From Pirellulales bacterium (GTDB lineage Bacteria; Planctomycetota; Planctomycetia; Pirellulales; PALSA-1355), in NCBI GenBank assembly GCA_022844125.1, contig JALHMI010000015.1, positions 124,001 to 188,000 of the forward strand: a stretch of 64,000 nt of DNA, in the 5' to 3' direction. The notes below the pieces were generated by a model. It was not told where the DNA came from and did not search any database. It worked only from the letters and a program-made list of their open reading frames with translations. Numbering within the stretch: position 1 is the first letter of the stretch; each line of letters starts with the position of its first letter. This document shows, piece by piece, positions 32,804 to 41,966 of the stretch. A program made the position numbers and the translations under genes.

Positions 32804-33307
32804 ATGATCGTCAGGGCAGCAGAGACGACGAAGTTCGCGGAGTCCGCAGCGAAGGGCCCCGCGGAGCGACGGGCAACGAAAACGGCCGCTCGCGCAAGCG
32901 AACCGCGCCGCCCCTGGATGTCGAAGACCGCGGTGAATTTCATCCTCGATGGGGGCCTGCTCGTCTTCATGGTCCTGATGCTGTTCACCGCGGCCGCGCT
33001 ACGGTTTGTGTTTCCCGCGCCGACGCTCGCCGCCGGTTGGACCCTGTGGGGCTTCGGCTACGATGCCTGGGCGAACTTTCAGTTCGGGCTCGTGGCCTTC
33101 TTTGGGCTGGCCATCCTGCTGCACGTGATGTTGCACTGGTCCTGGGTCTGTTGCGTGTTTGCCGCGAAAGTGTTGCGCGGTCGTTCGGCCCGGCCCGACG
33201 AAGGTATGCAGACAATCTGGGGCGTGGGCCTGCTGATCGTCGTGGTCAACGTCATCGGCCTGCTGTTGGGACTGGCCTACCTGATGGTGCAGGCGCCAGT
33301 CACCTAG
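32804..33307 (+). CDS. DUF4405-like small membrane protein
   Basis: Integral membrane protein, 167 residues from the ATG at 32804, which follows GGGGGAG at good spacing. An N-terminal basic cytosolic tail of about 45 residues precedes three hydrophobic helices (LVFMVLMLFTAAALRFVF, FQFGLVAFFGLAILLHVML, LLIVVVNVIGLLLGLAYLMV). The His-containing AILLHVMLHWSWV matches the DUF4405 pattern, which can bind haem in relatives. It is convergent with the cbb3 operon, ending 13 bases away, so the location hints at a respiratory role only weakly. A longer reading from 32714 lacks a ribosome site. Confidence 0.75.
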   Translation: MIVRAAETTKFAESAAKGPAERRATKTAARASEPRRPWMSKTAVNFILDGGLLVFMVLMLFTAAALRFVFPAPTLAAGWTLWGFGYDAWANFQFGLVAFFGLAILLHVMLHWSWVCCVFAAKVLRGRSARPDEGMQTIWGVGLLIVVVNVIGLLLGLAYLMVQAPVT

Positions 33308-33320
33308 GGCGCTTGCAACG

Positions 33321-34067
33321 CTACTCGCACAGCGGACAGCCGGCCACTTGCGGCTCATCGCCAATCTGCAGAAAGCTCACGCCGCGGGCGATCGACATCG
33401 CCCCGGTGAGCACGACGCACCAGGCGGCAATTTTCAGCATCCTCTGGCGTCCGGTGAGCGAAAGAAGCCGGGCCCCTGTTCCGGCCAGCACCATCATGGG
33501 CACGGTGCCTGCGCCGAATGCCGCCATCGTTGCGGCACCCATTATGGGATCGCTCGTGCTGGCTGCGAGCGCGGCGAACGCATAGACCAGCCCGCAGGGG
33601 AGCAGTCCGGTCAGCACGCCGGCCAGAAACACACTGCTCCAGCGGCGATCGCGCAGGAAAGTCCCCACCATTCCGCCAACGAGGCAGCCGAGTCCAGGAT
33701 TTGCGGCACCGCTCGTGGGCGACTGAATCGAAAGCGCGGATCTCAGCCAGGACATCCCGCGACCAATTACGCCGGTCGCCAACAGGCCTTGAAAGACCAG
33801 CAGCACGCCGGCAATGATCGCTACCCCCGCCGGAACATTCACCCAGCGCGAGAGGCCGTCGGCCATCCGCAGCACGCCGTATCCAACCGCCGCACCAAGC
33901 GCGCCATAGGTAAAGATTCTGCCGGCGCTATACACGAGCTGCCGCGCCAGATTGTTCGACCAGCTTCGGGCCGGTGCGCCGATCAGCAGCGTGAAGGCCC
34001 CGCACATCCCCAGGCAATGGGCCGATCCCAGCAGTCCGCCGAGGAGCACCAATGGGAGCTCGATCAT
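33321..34067 (-). CDS. TauE/SafE-like sulfite exporter family protein of the cbb3 locus
   Basis: Integral membrane protein, 248 residues, about six helices. It opens with LPLVLLGGLLGSAHCLGMCGAF, the signature of the CcoI-linked 'sulfite exporter TauE/SafE' group (formerly HMA-permease or DUF2 family), with a Cys-x3-Cys in the first helix that may bind copper. It overlaps the P-type ATPase gene by four bases (ATGA). In other bacteria this position is held by a factor for copper supply and maturation of cbb3 oxidase, so a role in copper handling is more likely than sulfite export. Confidence 0.85.
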   Translation of the reverse strand: MIELPLVLLGGLLGSAHCLGMCGAFTLLIGAPARSWSNNLARQLVYSAGRIFTYGALGAAVGYGVLRMADGLSRWVNVPAGVAIIAGVLLVFQGLLATGVIGRGMSWLRSALSIQSPTSGAANPGLGCLVGGMVGTFLRDRRWSSVFLAGVLTGLLPCGLVYAFAALAASTSDPIMGAATMAAFGAGTVPMMVLAGTGARLLSLTGRQRMLKIAAWCVVLTGAMSIARGVSFLQIGDEPQVAGCPLCE

Positions 34068-36277
34068 CGGGCACCTGCCGGCGTGAGCTCAGAGTAAAAG
34101 TCACTGTCGTCTTCCGTAGACTCGGTTCGCCTCGGCAAACCCTCGGAAGTATTCGCGTCCGGTGAGTCCACGGGCACCGTTTGCAATCGCAGCGAATTGC
34201 CTACCACCAGCAAGCTGCTAACGACCATCGCCGCGGCGGCCCAAGCCGGGTTCAGCCAACCCGTTGCCGCCAGTCCGATGCCAACGCCGTTGTAGGCGAA
34301 CGCCCAGAACAAATTCTGACGCATCACGCGCACGCTTCGCCGCGAAAGTTCAATCGCCCAGGGGACGTGCCCCAAATCGTCCGCTAGCAATGCGACGGGC
34401 GCCGACTCACGCGCCAGGTCGGTGCCGCATCCCAGGGCAATTCCCACATCGCTCGCCGCCAGCGCCGGCGCGTCGTTTACGCCGTCGCCAATCATCGCCA
34501 CAGGACCTAGCGTCCGACGTGCCTCGCCAATCGCAGTCAGCTTGTCCTCGGGCAGCAGCCCGCTCTCGACCCGAACTCCGAGTTGCTCTGCGAGCAGTCG
34601 GCCGCGCGCAGGATCATCGCCCGTGAGCACTCCCACATCGCATCCCAACTCCCGACAGGCTGCAATGGCCGTCGCCGCCTCGGGTCGTACCGTCTCGGAG
34701 AAAGTGAACACCGCCCGAATCTCGCCATCCCAGCCGACAGCCGAAACCGACTGGCCATCCTGCCTGGTCCCTTCAACAATGTTTCGCAGTACAATCGGCA
34801 TCGCCAGCCCGCAGTTCTCCAGCCAGCGCACGCTGCCGAGCATCGTCTCGGCCACATCACCATTAAATGTCGCGCGGACACCACACCCCGATACCGTCGA
34901 GACGTTCCCGATCTTTGGGCCGACCTGGTCCGAAACGGCGTCGGCAAATTCCCCAGCGATCGCCTCGGAGAATACATGCGTCGATGCCCGCGCCAAAGGG
35001 ATGGCGCGAACCAGCGAATCGCCGGCGTGCCCACCCTCGACGACTACCATCCGTTCGACGCGCGGCGTGCCGGTGGTTAGCGTGCCCGTCTTGTCGAAGC
35101 GAACGGCCCGGATCGTCGCCAGCCGCTCGAGTGCCTCGCCGCTGCGAAACAGCACGCCGCGCTGGGCCGCGGTTCCGAGCGCCGTCCAGACCGCCATCGG
35201 GGTTGCCAGCCCGAGCGCACAGGGGCAAGAGATCAAGAGCACTGCCAGCGCCGCCATAATCGCCGTGTCGGTCGTTCCCCACCACCAGTGAGCGGCGAAC
35301 GTGAGGCAAGCGATCAGCAGCACCGCCTCCAGGAACCACGAGGAGACCCGGTCGGCCAACCGCTGGTACCGCCCCTTACTGAGTCGGGCGGTGCGCACCA
35401 GTTCGATTAGCCTGGCGAGCGAACCTTCATTCGCCGGCGCGGTCACCAGCACGACTAGCTCGCCGTCCAGATTCAAACTTCCGCCGAGCACTTCGTCGCC
35501 CACCGCTTTGGTTACCGGGCGGCTTTCACCAGTGAGCAACTGCTGCGTGACGCTGGCGCAACCACGATCGATCGTGCCGTCGGTGGCAATCCGTTCGCCA
35601 GCCAGTACCCGCAGCCGGTCTCCTGGCCGCACGCTGGCAGTTGCGACCTCAGCGACCTGGCCATTCGGCTGAACGAGCCGCACCTGTTCGGGCAGCAGCT
35701 TCTCGAGTGCTTCGAGTGCCGCGGTCGTGCGGAGTTTGCCCGTCGCTTCGAGCCAGCGACCGATCGTGACCATGACCAGTACGGTACAGGCGACCTCGAA
35801 GTACACGTGCCCCGCACCGGTGAACACCGAGACCGCCGAATAGACGTACGCGGCAACCACGCCCATCGCGATCAGCAGATCGGTCGCCGCGAGCCCTCGT
35901 TTGGCACTCGCCAGCGCGTTTTCCACCAGCGGCCAGCCGAGCAGCCAGAGTACCGGCAGACTCAAAAGCAGGCAGATGTAACGAAACAGATCGGCCAGCG
36001 ACGCGGCCAAGGGCCCCGAGCCCACTGCCCGGGCGTCGTACAAGTCCTGCGTCCAGAGCGCCATCGTGAACATCATCACGTTCAGCGTCAGAAAGATCGC
36101 CATCCCCAGCCGCGCAAGCGTCCAGCGGGCTTCTCCTTCAGCACCGGCGCCACCGGTGATCTCGGCCGCCAACCGACAACCGAAGCAGCAATAGCTTGGC
36201 TCGCTGCTGCTCGGCGACGCGCCCGCAATCGGCAGGTGGCAATAGTCGCACTGCGCTGGCGATTCGGCGTGGCTCAT
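34064..36277 (-). CDS. ccoI: Copper-translocating P-type ATPase, cbb3 oxidase assembly (CcoI/FixI type)
   Basis: P1B-type ATPase, 737 residues, needed in relatives to deliver copper for the CuB centre of cbb3 oxidase. The N-terminal metal site shows CDYCHLP and YCCFGCRLAAEI, as in CcoI proteins. Eight membrane helices are expected; the ion-binding CPCALGLATP lies near residue 352, the phosphorylated Asp in FDKTGTLTTG near 396, and the hinge is MIGDGVNDAPALAASDVG. Start: ATG at 36277, overlapping the small membrane gene stop (ATGA). A reading from 36379 would lie inside that gene. Placement directly behind ccoN/ccoO supports the assembly role. Confidence 0.93.
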   Translation of the reverse strand: MSHAESPAQCDYCHLPIAGASPSSSEPSYCCFGCRLAAEITGGAGAEGEARWTLARLGMAIFLTLNVMMFTMALWTQDLYDARAVGSGPLAASLADLFRYICLLLSLPVLWLLGWPLVENALASAKRGLAATDLLIAMGVVAAYVYSAVSVFTGAGHVYFEVACTVLVMVTIGRWLEATGKLRTTAALEALEKLLPEQVRLVQPNGQVAEVATASVRPGDRLRVLAGERIATDGTIDRGCASVTQQLLTGESRPVTKAVGDEVLGGSLNLDGELVVLVTAPANEGSLARLIELVRTARLSKGRYQRLADRVSSWFLEAVLLIACLTFAAHWWWGTTDTAIMAALAVLLISCPCALGLATPMAVWTALGTAAQRGVLFRSGEALERLATIRAVRFDKTGTLTTGTPRVERMVVVEGGHAGDSLVRAIPLARASTHVFSEAIAGEFADAVSDQVGPKIGNVSTVSGCGVRATFNGDVAETMLGSVRWLENCGLAMPIVLRNIVEGTRQDGQSVSAVGWDGEIRAVFTFSETVRPEAATAIAACRELGCDVGVLTGDDPARGRLLAEQLGVRVESGLLPEDKLTAIGEARRTLGPVAMIGDGVNDAPALAASDVGIALGCGTDLARESAPVALLADDLGHVPWAIELSRRSVRVMRQNLFWAFAYNGVGIGLAATGWLNPAWAAAAMVVSSLLVVGNSLRLQTVPVDSPDANTSEGLPRRTESTEDDSDFYSELTPAGAR

Positions 36278-36480
36278 GGAGGCGAAGTGAGCTCCACTCG
36301 CAGCGCTGGGAAGAGGTACGACAGAGTGTAGTAGACCGCGAAAATCCAGAACAGAATCCACAGCAGCCGCACATACCACGGAATGCGATTGCCCGTGTAG
36401 TGATGAAACTGGTGCTCGACGTCCGCCGGTGCGTAATCGTCGGCCGAGGTCGTCGCCGGTGAATTCTCGCTGATGTTCAT
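36274..36480 (-). CDS. Small single-helix membrane protein of the cbb3 operon
   Basis: 68 residues with one transmembrane helix (WYVRLLWILFWIFAVYYTLSYLF) near 36-58, split in short form as WYVRLLWILFWIF. The N-terminal tail contains DVEHQFHHYTGNRIPWY. It lies between ccoO-side genes and the copper ATPase, overlapping the latter by four bases. It may stand in for CcoQ or CcoS, short helices that accompany cbb3 oxidases, but its sequence does not match either clearly. Homologues of the 'HHYTGNRIPWYVR' type occur in planctomycete cbb3 operons from memory. Confidence 0.75.
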   Translation of the reverse strand: MNISENSPATTSADDYAPADVEHQFHHYTGNRIPWYVRLLWILFWIFAVYYTLSYLFPALRVELTSPP

Positions 36481-36490
36481 GCGTTCGCTC

Positions 36491-36871
36491 TTAAAATCGT
36501 GGTTTGCGACCAGTGACCGTACGTCCCGGGCGTGCCGCGGAGGAAGCCGGCGTCTTCAGCGGAATGAACCCCCGCGGCAGCGCGTCTTCATCCAGCAGCG
36601 TTTCGTTCTCCAGCATCGTGTACTTGGGCGCCTCGACATCATGAAACATGCCTCCTAGCGCTGCCCAGCCAAAGAGCAGCAGGAAGCCAAAGCTGGCGAG
36701 CAGGTAGTTCAAGATCGGGCTGATCGCGAAGGCGCCCTCGGCGTCCCCGCGGTACAGCGCGATGAACTCCAGGAACTTCGTGCCAAACCCCAACAGGCAA
36801 GGCACCAAAACCGCCGCCGCCATCACCAGCATCACCCATTGAGATGCGGGCCTCGCTCGACGAATCGTCAT
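36491..36871 (-). CDS. Two-helix membrane protein of the cbb3 operon
   Basis: 126 residues with two hydrophobic helices (WVMLVMAAAVLVPCLLGFG and ISPILNYLLASFGFLLLFGW) and a polar C-terminal tail of about 50 residues (EAPKYTMLENETLLDEDALP). It begins 13 bases after ccoO and ends ten bases before the next small gene. No named family recognised. The setting suggests an accessory or structural subunit of the oxidase, or a FixH-like assembly factor, though the FixH domain is not apparent. Confidence 0.75.
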   Translation of the reverse strand: MTIRRARPASQWVMLVMAAAVLVPCLLGFGTKFLEFIALYRGDAEGAFAISPILNYLLASFGFLLLFGWAALGGMFHDVEAPKYTMLENETLLDEDALPRGFIPLKTPASSAARPGRTVTGRKPRF

Positions 36872-36883
36872 CGTGATAGGTCC

Positions 36884-37600
36884 TTATTCCGCGGTTGCCA
36901 CTTCAGCGTCTTCCGCCTGCTCTTCGCTCTCGGACGTTTCCTCGTTGGTCTTGTTGCCCGGCAGCGGCGTCGGCTCAAAGACTTCGTAGTACGGATAGCT
37001 CTCGAGCCAGGAGCCCAACCACTGCACATATGTGATCAGCGCGATGCCACGCTTGTTCGGCTTGTCGGGCGAACCCTCGAACAGCCACGGATACGATGGC
37101 ATCGGCGATTCGTGCGAGACCATCGTCGGCTGGAAGAAATGCACCGCGTGCCAGTCGTTCGCCCGGCGGCCACCTTCACGCGACAGGTCCGGCCCCACGC
37201 GCCGCGTGCCGAACATCACCGGCCGTTGAAGTTCGTTCTGGTACTCCTCGGTCTTGGCAACGGGTCCCCAGCGGTCTTCCTCGCGTGAGACCGGCCGCAC
37301 AAACTGGCTGTGGCAATGCCAGCAACCTTCGCCCGTGTACACTCGGCGGCCAAGCTCCAGGATCTCGGCACAGTTCTCCTGGGTAGGCTCGCCCACATGC
37401 TTGGCGAACTGCTCGGGATAGCGATGGCTGAGATTTTCAAACTGGTACATCAGGTTGCTGTTCTTCTCGACTAGTTGGGTCGTCGTCTGTTCCGGCAAGT
37501 CGCGATACATGAGCGCCGGCACGAGCGCATTCGACAAGAACGCGAACGCGAAGAACCCCAACCCTGCGACCAGCAGAACGCCTGATTTACTTTCGAACAT
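36884..37600 (-). CDS. ccoO: cbb3-type cytochrome oxidase mono-haem subunit
   Basis: Membrane-anchored cytochrome c subunit of cbb3 oxidase (FixO), 238 residues. One N-terminal helix (LLVAGLGFFAFAFLSNALVPAL) is followed by a periplasmic domain with one haem site, CWHCHSQFVRPV near residues 93-104, in the family's GEGCWHCHSQFVRPV context. Later conserved text is RRVGPDLSREGGRRANDWHAVHFFQP, typical of CcoO. The C-terminal 40 residues are Glu-rich and longer than usual. Directly downstream of ccoN with a 12-base gap. Passes electrons from soluble or lipid-bound cytochrome c to CcoN. Confidence 0.93.
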   Translation of the reverse strand: MFESKSGVLLVAGLGFFAFAFLSNALVPALMYRDLPEQTTTQLVEKNSNLMYQFENLSHRYPEQFAKHVGEPTQENCAEILELGRRVYTGEGCWHCHSQFVRPVSREEDRWGPVAKTEEYQNELQRPVMFGTRRVGPDLSREGGRRANDWHAVHFFQPTMVSHESPMPSYPWLFEGSPDKPNKRGIALITYVQWLGSWLESYPYYEVFEPTPLPGNKTNEETSESEEQAEDAEVATAE

Positions 37601-37612
37601 GCTTCGATTGCC

Positions 37613-39103
37613 TTAGTTGGTACCGTGCGTTGCCAAATGGGCCTGCGGCTGCGGTTCGGGAACCACGCGCGAGACGCCCGCCTCGCGGGAAAGCCGCCAG
37701 GTCATGTACAGATTCACGAAGAAGCAAACTTGCCCGGCCATCATCGCCAGTCCGGCGAATACTCGCACAACCCAGAACGGCTGCGATCCTTCGACCGACA
37801 CTTCCCACGGCTGCAGTGAGGCCCAGTAGTAACCCTGGAACACGCCGGCCAGCGTCAGGTCGAGCGCCATTGCGAACAAGCCCACGGCCGACAGCCAGTA
37901 ATGCCACTCACACAGCTCCCGGCTCCACCACTCGGTACGCCAGATTCTGGGGAACAGGTAAGTCATGATCCCGAGCAGCCACATGCTGAACACGCCAAAC
38001 ATCACCAGGTGCGCGTGCCCCACCACCCAGTCTGAAAAGTGAATCAGGGCCTGAAAGGTGAGCGTGGTTTGCAGCGCACACTGGAAGCACGTGATGCCAT
38101 AGAACACCATGCCGGTATAGAACCAGCGGATCGGCAGGTTCGTGATGAGCGCCCGGCTGGAACCCCAGATCGTGGCGAAGAAGTTTACGATCACGGTCGT
38201 CACGACCATCTCCACGGCGATCGTCGAGACGATCGCTCCATACTGGAGGAACATCGGGATCGGCGTGTAGAGGAAGTGGTGGATGCCGTTGAGCGGATAA
38301 AAGAACGCCAAGCCCCAGAAGCCCACCAGCGACAGGCCGTGGCTCCACATCGGCTTCTTCAGCATCACCGGAACGAAGTAATACATCAGTCCCCAGCCCA
38401 GCGGCGTGACGAACAGCCCCACCAGGTCGTGAATAAACAGGCCGCCCACCGCGCCCGCGCTCGTTCCTGTCAGCGAGTACTGCGGCAGGAAGTTGCCCAT
38501 CGCGTATGTGAGAAACGTCCACACGAAAGCGGCCATGAAGTACCACGCCGTGACGTACATCGGCCCGCGCGATTTCGTGATGGGGGCCATGAAGTTCACG
38601 GCCACCAGCAGCAGTCCCGCCAGCGCCAGCGGATCGATCCAGACCGGAGTCTCACCCCACTCAAGGCCCTGCGCTCCGAGGGCAAACGGCAGGCTTTCAA
38701 GCGCCGACACATTGGCCTGCAGCGTGGGGCCCAGAACGATTCCTACGCCCGTTCCCAATACGACCACCTGCCAGGCGATCAGAATAAACCAACTCAGTCG
38801 CCAGTCGAGCACCGGCCGCAGCATGAGTCGCGGCACCGACCAGTGCAGGGCGCCCAGAAACGCGTTCGCCAGGAATCCGTAGGCGATGACGTTCGTGTGC
38901 ACCATCCGCCAACGACCCGGAGAAAGCAGCTCGATGCCGTCGAGCGGGTTGTGGCGAATGAGCTGCAGCGCCATCAACAGTCCGGCCACCATCGAGAGTG
39001 ACAGATAGAAAAGCGCGATCAGGAAGTAGGTGAGCACGATCCGCTCATCGACCAGGTCCGCATGCCGCGGCGTCTCGCGTTCTGCCGGTTGCACGTCGAT
39101 CAT
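37613..39103 (-). CDS. ccoN: cbb3-type cytochrome c oxidase catalytic subunit I
   Basis: Proton-pumping haem-copper oxidase core, 496 residues from the ATG at 39103, about twelve helices. Haem ligands appear in WRMVHTNVIAYGFLANAFLG and in DWVVGHAHLVMFGVFSMWLLG. Other C-type oxidase stretches are GLMYYFVPVMLKKPMWSHGLSLVGFW and NGIHHFLYTPIPMFLQ (shortened). The start has GGAG upstream and overlaps the preceding stop by four bases (ATGA). High-affinity oxidase for respiration at low oxygen. Longer readings from 39286 add a non-membrane, Arg-rich leader inside the neighbouring gene and are rejected. Confidence 0.94.
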   Translation of the reverse strand: MIDVQPAERETPRHADLVDERIVLTYFLIALFYLSLSMVAGLLMALQLIRHNPLDGIELLSPGRWRMVHTNVIAYGFLANAFLGALHWSVPRLMLRPVLDWRLSWFILIAWQVVVLGTGVGIVLGPTLQANVSALESLPFALGAQGLEWGETPVWIDPLALAGLLLVAVNFMAPITKSRGPMYVTAWYFMAAFVWTFLTYAMGNFLPQYSLTGTSAGAVGGLFIHDLVGLFVTPLGWGLMYYFVPVMLKKPMWSHGLSLVGFWGLAFFYPLNGIHHFLYTPIPMFLQYGAIVSTIAVEMVVTTVIVNFFATIWGSSRALITNLPIRWFYTGMVFYGITCFQCALQTTLTFQALIHFSDWVVGHAHLVMFGVFSMWLLGIMTYLFPRIWRTEWWSRELCEWHYWLSAVGLFAMALDLTLAGVFQGYYWASLQPWEVSVEGSQPFWVVRVFAGLAMMAGQVCFFVNLYMTWRLSREAGVSRVVPEPQPQAHLATHGTN

Positions 39104-39729
39104 GATTTCTCCGTTTCCAATCGATAGGGCGTATAGCGTCCCAGCGGATAGACGATCAGCATGGTCCAGCCAAATACCAGGTGTGTGATGGCAGCGACCC
39201 ACCAGGGAATCTGCTCGACGATCCACCGCCCGCCAAACAGCAGCGGCTGCAGCCAGGACAGGATGCCGTAGAAGTTCACCAGCCACACCGCGATCGCCAG
39301 CACGCTCACGATCACGAACTTCGTGCCGAACGACGCATCGCCGGCGAAGCGAGTGAGCACAATCTGGAACAGAATTCCGTAAACCATGCCCGTGGCGATG
39401 TACAAGCAGCAGCCGATGGCCAGCGTCAGGCCGTTGTCGACCGCGCTAAAGTCCAGGGCCTGTTCGCCCATCGGAAAGGTCAGGTAGACTCGAATCAATT
39501 CGAGCGGCTGCTTGCCGAACATCAGCGCGCCCACCACGTTCACCAGCAAGCTGCTCATGGCGGCCACGCCGCCAAGCAGGAAGCCAGTCGTCGCATAGTA
39601 AGCGGTGTAGTAATTCGTGGCCTGCCACTGCGGTTCGGGCGTCTCCGCCGTGCTGCTCAGCTCGGTTTCGAGCTGACCGATCTCTTCACGCAGCTCGGCC
39701 AGTCGACGCTTGATCTCGGCATGGTTCAT
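39100..39729 (-). CDS. Four-helix membrane protein of the cbb3 operon
   Basis: 209 residues. An N-terminal coiled coil (MNHAEIKRRLAELREEIGQL) is followed by four hydrophobic helices, including LLGGVAAMSSLLVNVVGAL and VIVSVLAIAVWLVNFYGIL. It overlaps both neighbours by four bases (ATGA on each side), so it is translated in step with the cytochrome c lipoprotein and CcoN. I do not recognise the family. Constant placement between a cytochrome c and ccoN suggests a subunit or assembly factor of this oxidase. Confidence 0.8.
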   Translation of the reverse strand: MNHAEIKRRLAELREEIGQLETELSSTAETPEPQWQATNYYTAYYATTGFLLGGVAAMSSLLVNVVGALMFGKQPLELIRVYLTFPMGEQALDFSAVDNGLTLAIGCCLYIATGMVYGILFQIVLTRFAGDASFGTKFVIVSVLAIAVWLVNFYGILSWLQPLLFGGRWIVEQIPWWVAAITHLVFGWTMLIVYPLGRYTPYRLETEKS

Positions 39730-40856
39730 TTCGCCGCTTCCTCCGCTGGAGCTGGATCTGCCTGGGCCGGTTCGTTCGTGGTGGGCTCGCTCGGCGTTTC
39801 AGTCGCTGGCGCGTGCGCATCGACCGCGGCCGTCTCGCCCTGTGGGTACTGCACGCCGCGCCGCCTTTGGTTCGCGAGCGAGAGCACATAATGCGTCAGA
39901 TGCCAGACCGCATCCGGATTGTCGGCGAATGAGGCACCAAACGACGGCATCGGCGTGCCGTTAATCCCGGACGAGATTCGTCGATAGATGTCGATCGGCA
40001 GTTGCCCGCCATGGAGCATTCCCGAGGTGAGATCCGCGGCCGGATCCTTCCGTCCCCAGGCGTCGTTACCCACCTCGATGCCACCGGCCAGGCCGCCCCG
40101 GCCATCGCGCCCGTGACACTTGAAACATTCACGTTGCTGGAAGATCTGCGCTCCCGCGGCGATGGTTTCCTCGGTGATCGGCGGCATCTTCGATGCGGCG
40201 TCGACCTCGCTCTCGGCGGCCAGCGTCCAGCGGTCCAGGACGGCGGCGACCAATTCCTCGACCATTTCGTCGGGCAGTTCGCCTTCGCTTTCTGCCTGGG
40301 CGACGAGCAATTCCTCCAGCTCGCCACGATGGGTCAGGGCCAGCACATAGTCCAGCACCGCTTCGCGGTCCTGCTTCGGCAGCAAGCGAAACGCTGGCAT
40401 CGAAGTCCCCGTAACGCCTTGGTCGATTGTTCGCATCAGGTCTTCGCGACGCGGCCGCGAGCCATACGGCGTCGAAGTGAACTTGAAGACGCCGCGGCGA
40501 TAATCGCGCGGACGCGGCGTCAAGTACTGCGCAGCGGGACCGTTGCCGTCACCCGTCACGCCGTGACACTGCTCGCAGTTTCGCCGATAGACCTCCGCGC
40601 CGTGCTTAAGCTGCGCGGTCTCCTCGGGCGTCGCTCCGATCAGTTTCGGCTCGCGTGGCGTGCCGCTGCGTTTGCGAAGCTGTTCGTGCACTACCTTCTG
40701 AAGCTCAGGCTCAAGCTGCCCGACAGCCGCCGAGGAAATATACTGTTGATCGACAGAGCGCTGACACCCGACGGTCAAGGCAAGGGAGCCGACCAGCGTC
40801 ATTGCCAAGGGTAATCGCGGTCTGATGCCTGTAGAATCTGGCTTGCGTTGCGACAT
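39726..40856 (-). CDS. Di-haem cytochrome c lipoprotein (CcoP-like electron entry)
   Basis: 376 residues from the ATG at 40856. The N-terminus (PLAMTLVGSLALTVGC) is a lipoprotein signal with the lipobox Cys near residue 31. Two class I haem sites follow: CEQCHGVTGDGNGP near 93 and CFKCHGRDGRGGLAGG near 242, each with a downstream Met-containing segment (TSMPAFRLLP, GTPMPSFGASF). The C-terminal 50 residues are Ala/Pro/Glu-rich. It is the first gene of the cbb3 operon and replaces a conventional CcoP, which usually follows ccoO and has a membrane helix. Role: electron delivery to CcoO/CcoN. Confidence 0.88.
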   Translation of the reverse strand: MSQRKPDSTGIRPRLPLAMTLVGSLALTVGCQRSVDQQYISSAAVGQLEPELQKVVHEQLRKRSGTPREPKLIGATPEETAQLKHGAEVYRRNCEQCHGVTGDGNGPAAQYLTPRPRDYRRGVFKFTSTPYGSRPRREDLMRTIDQGVTGTSMPAFRLLPKQDREAVLDYVLALTHRGELEELLVAQAESEGELPDEMVEELVAAVLDRWTLAAESEVDAASKMPPITEETIAAGAQIFQQRECFKCHGRDGRGGLAGGIEVGNDAWGRKDPAADLTSGMLHGGQLPIDIYRRISSGINGTPMPSFGASFADNPDAVWHLTHYVLSLANQRRRGVQYPQGETAAVDAHAPATETPSEPTTNEPAQADPAPAEEAAK

Positions 40857-41350
40857 GCGGTCGTCTTGATCGAAGGTGGCAAGTGTGGTGGATACTGACC
40901 GGCCGCGATTTGCAATCGGCGTGCCTGTTTCAAGTCGCGCACTCGGCGTGTCGCTGAAGACAGACAGCCGAATGTCGCGGTCGCCCGGGAATTTGTGCAT
41001 TTTTTCACAAAGCCGGTGCCCGTTGAGGGGCAGTACCTTTCACCGGAGCTCATCCTGGACAGCAGCTCCAACTGGGCGACTGAGCACACTCGGGATCGGA
41101 TTTCGCACGCTGTTGTCGCGCGCTGCGTTGGCCGAAGGCTACGATAAGGATCAAAAGTAACGCTGCCACGGCTGCCCGCGTCCCGGTTCACCCGTTCTCG
41201 TTACGCCAATGCGCTTGACTGCCTGCTTGCGACAAAGTACGCGTAGCAACTCTGATATCCATTTCCGCACCGAAGTCATTCGACATTGGCGACTTACCGT
41301 GCAGGTTACGAGGTAGTTTCGACGTGTGCGCCGCTGGCGCCAGCCCTCAC
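40857..41350. other. Intergenic region upstream of the cbb3 operon
   Basis: About 490 bases between the cytochrome c lipoprotein start and the end of the GNAT gene. It must contain the cbb3 promoter. I looked for a TTGAT-N4-ATCAA type FNR site and found none convincing. Several open frames here are not supported by composition. No repeat or RNA gene was seen. Confidence 0.5.
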
Positions 41351-41827
41351 TTACGTCAGCAGCTTAAAGTATCGCGCGGCAGGCCACTGCTTGAAGCCGT
41401 TCCGCTCATATGTTCGCCTCGCTTGCGCATGCCCTGGATCGGCCCCGGTTTCAACCATGGCCACGGGCACGCCCTGCTCGCGCATCCAATCGGTCGAGTG
41501 CCGCGTCAGTTGGCTGCCGACCCGCCGGCCTTGAAAACTCGGATCGACGGCAATCATGTAGATCTCGCCCATCTCGGCTGATCGGATCGCAATGGCCGTG
41601 AAGCCCGCGATCTGGCCGTCCTCCTCGGCGACCCAGACGTGCATATTCGCATCGGCCATTACTTCCTCGACCGACTTCTGCTGGGACTCGCGCCAATCGG
41701 GAAAGAAGTGCTGATAGAGCGTCAAATCGAGGGCTTCCTTGATCGACACGAAGACCGGCTCCCAGGCGCGCAAGGAGAGTGCGACGACCGCCTCGCGGTC
41801 GGAGGATACATACGGTCGGATTGGCAT
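41351..41827 (-). CDS. GNAT family N-acetyltransferase
   Basis: Acetyl-CoA-dependent transferase, 158 residues. The start IRPYVSSDREAVVALSLRAWEPVF is typical of GNAT proteins, the central strand is WVAEEDGQIAGFTAIAI, and motif A is VDPSFQGRRVGSQLTRHSTDWM, in which QGRRVG binds the CoA pyrophosphate. The C-terminal ARRTYERNGFKQWPAARYFKLL completes the fold. The acceptor (small amine, amino acid or protein) is not predictable. Its neighbours give no clue. It reads alone on the minus strand. Confidence 0.88.
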   Translation of the reverse strand: MPIRPYVSSDREAVVALSLRAWEPVFVSIKEALDLTLYQHFFPDWRESQQKSVEEVMADANMHVWVAEEDGQIAGFTAIAIRSAEMGEIYMIAVDPSFQGRRVGSQLTRHSTDWMREQGVPVAMVETGADPGHAQARRTYERNGFKQWPAARYFKLLT

Positions 41828-41966
41828 GGCTGTCGGCCCTCAGCACACGAATGTCGCGGTGGAATGCGCTACCCGGGACACCGCAGCCGCGCGTCAGGTT
41901 CGCGCCGCCTTGTCGGCGAATCTGACTGACGACGCTTCGGACCAACGATGCTGCCAGGGCAATCGA

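Noticed and set aside
40857-41000. FNR-type site upstream of the cbb3 operon
   Set aside because: A TTGAT half appears near 40866 (in CTTGATCGAAGG), but no ATCAA half follows at the correct spacing on either strand.
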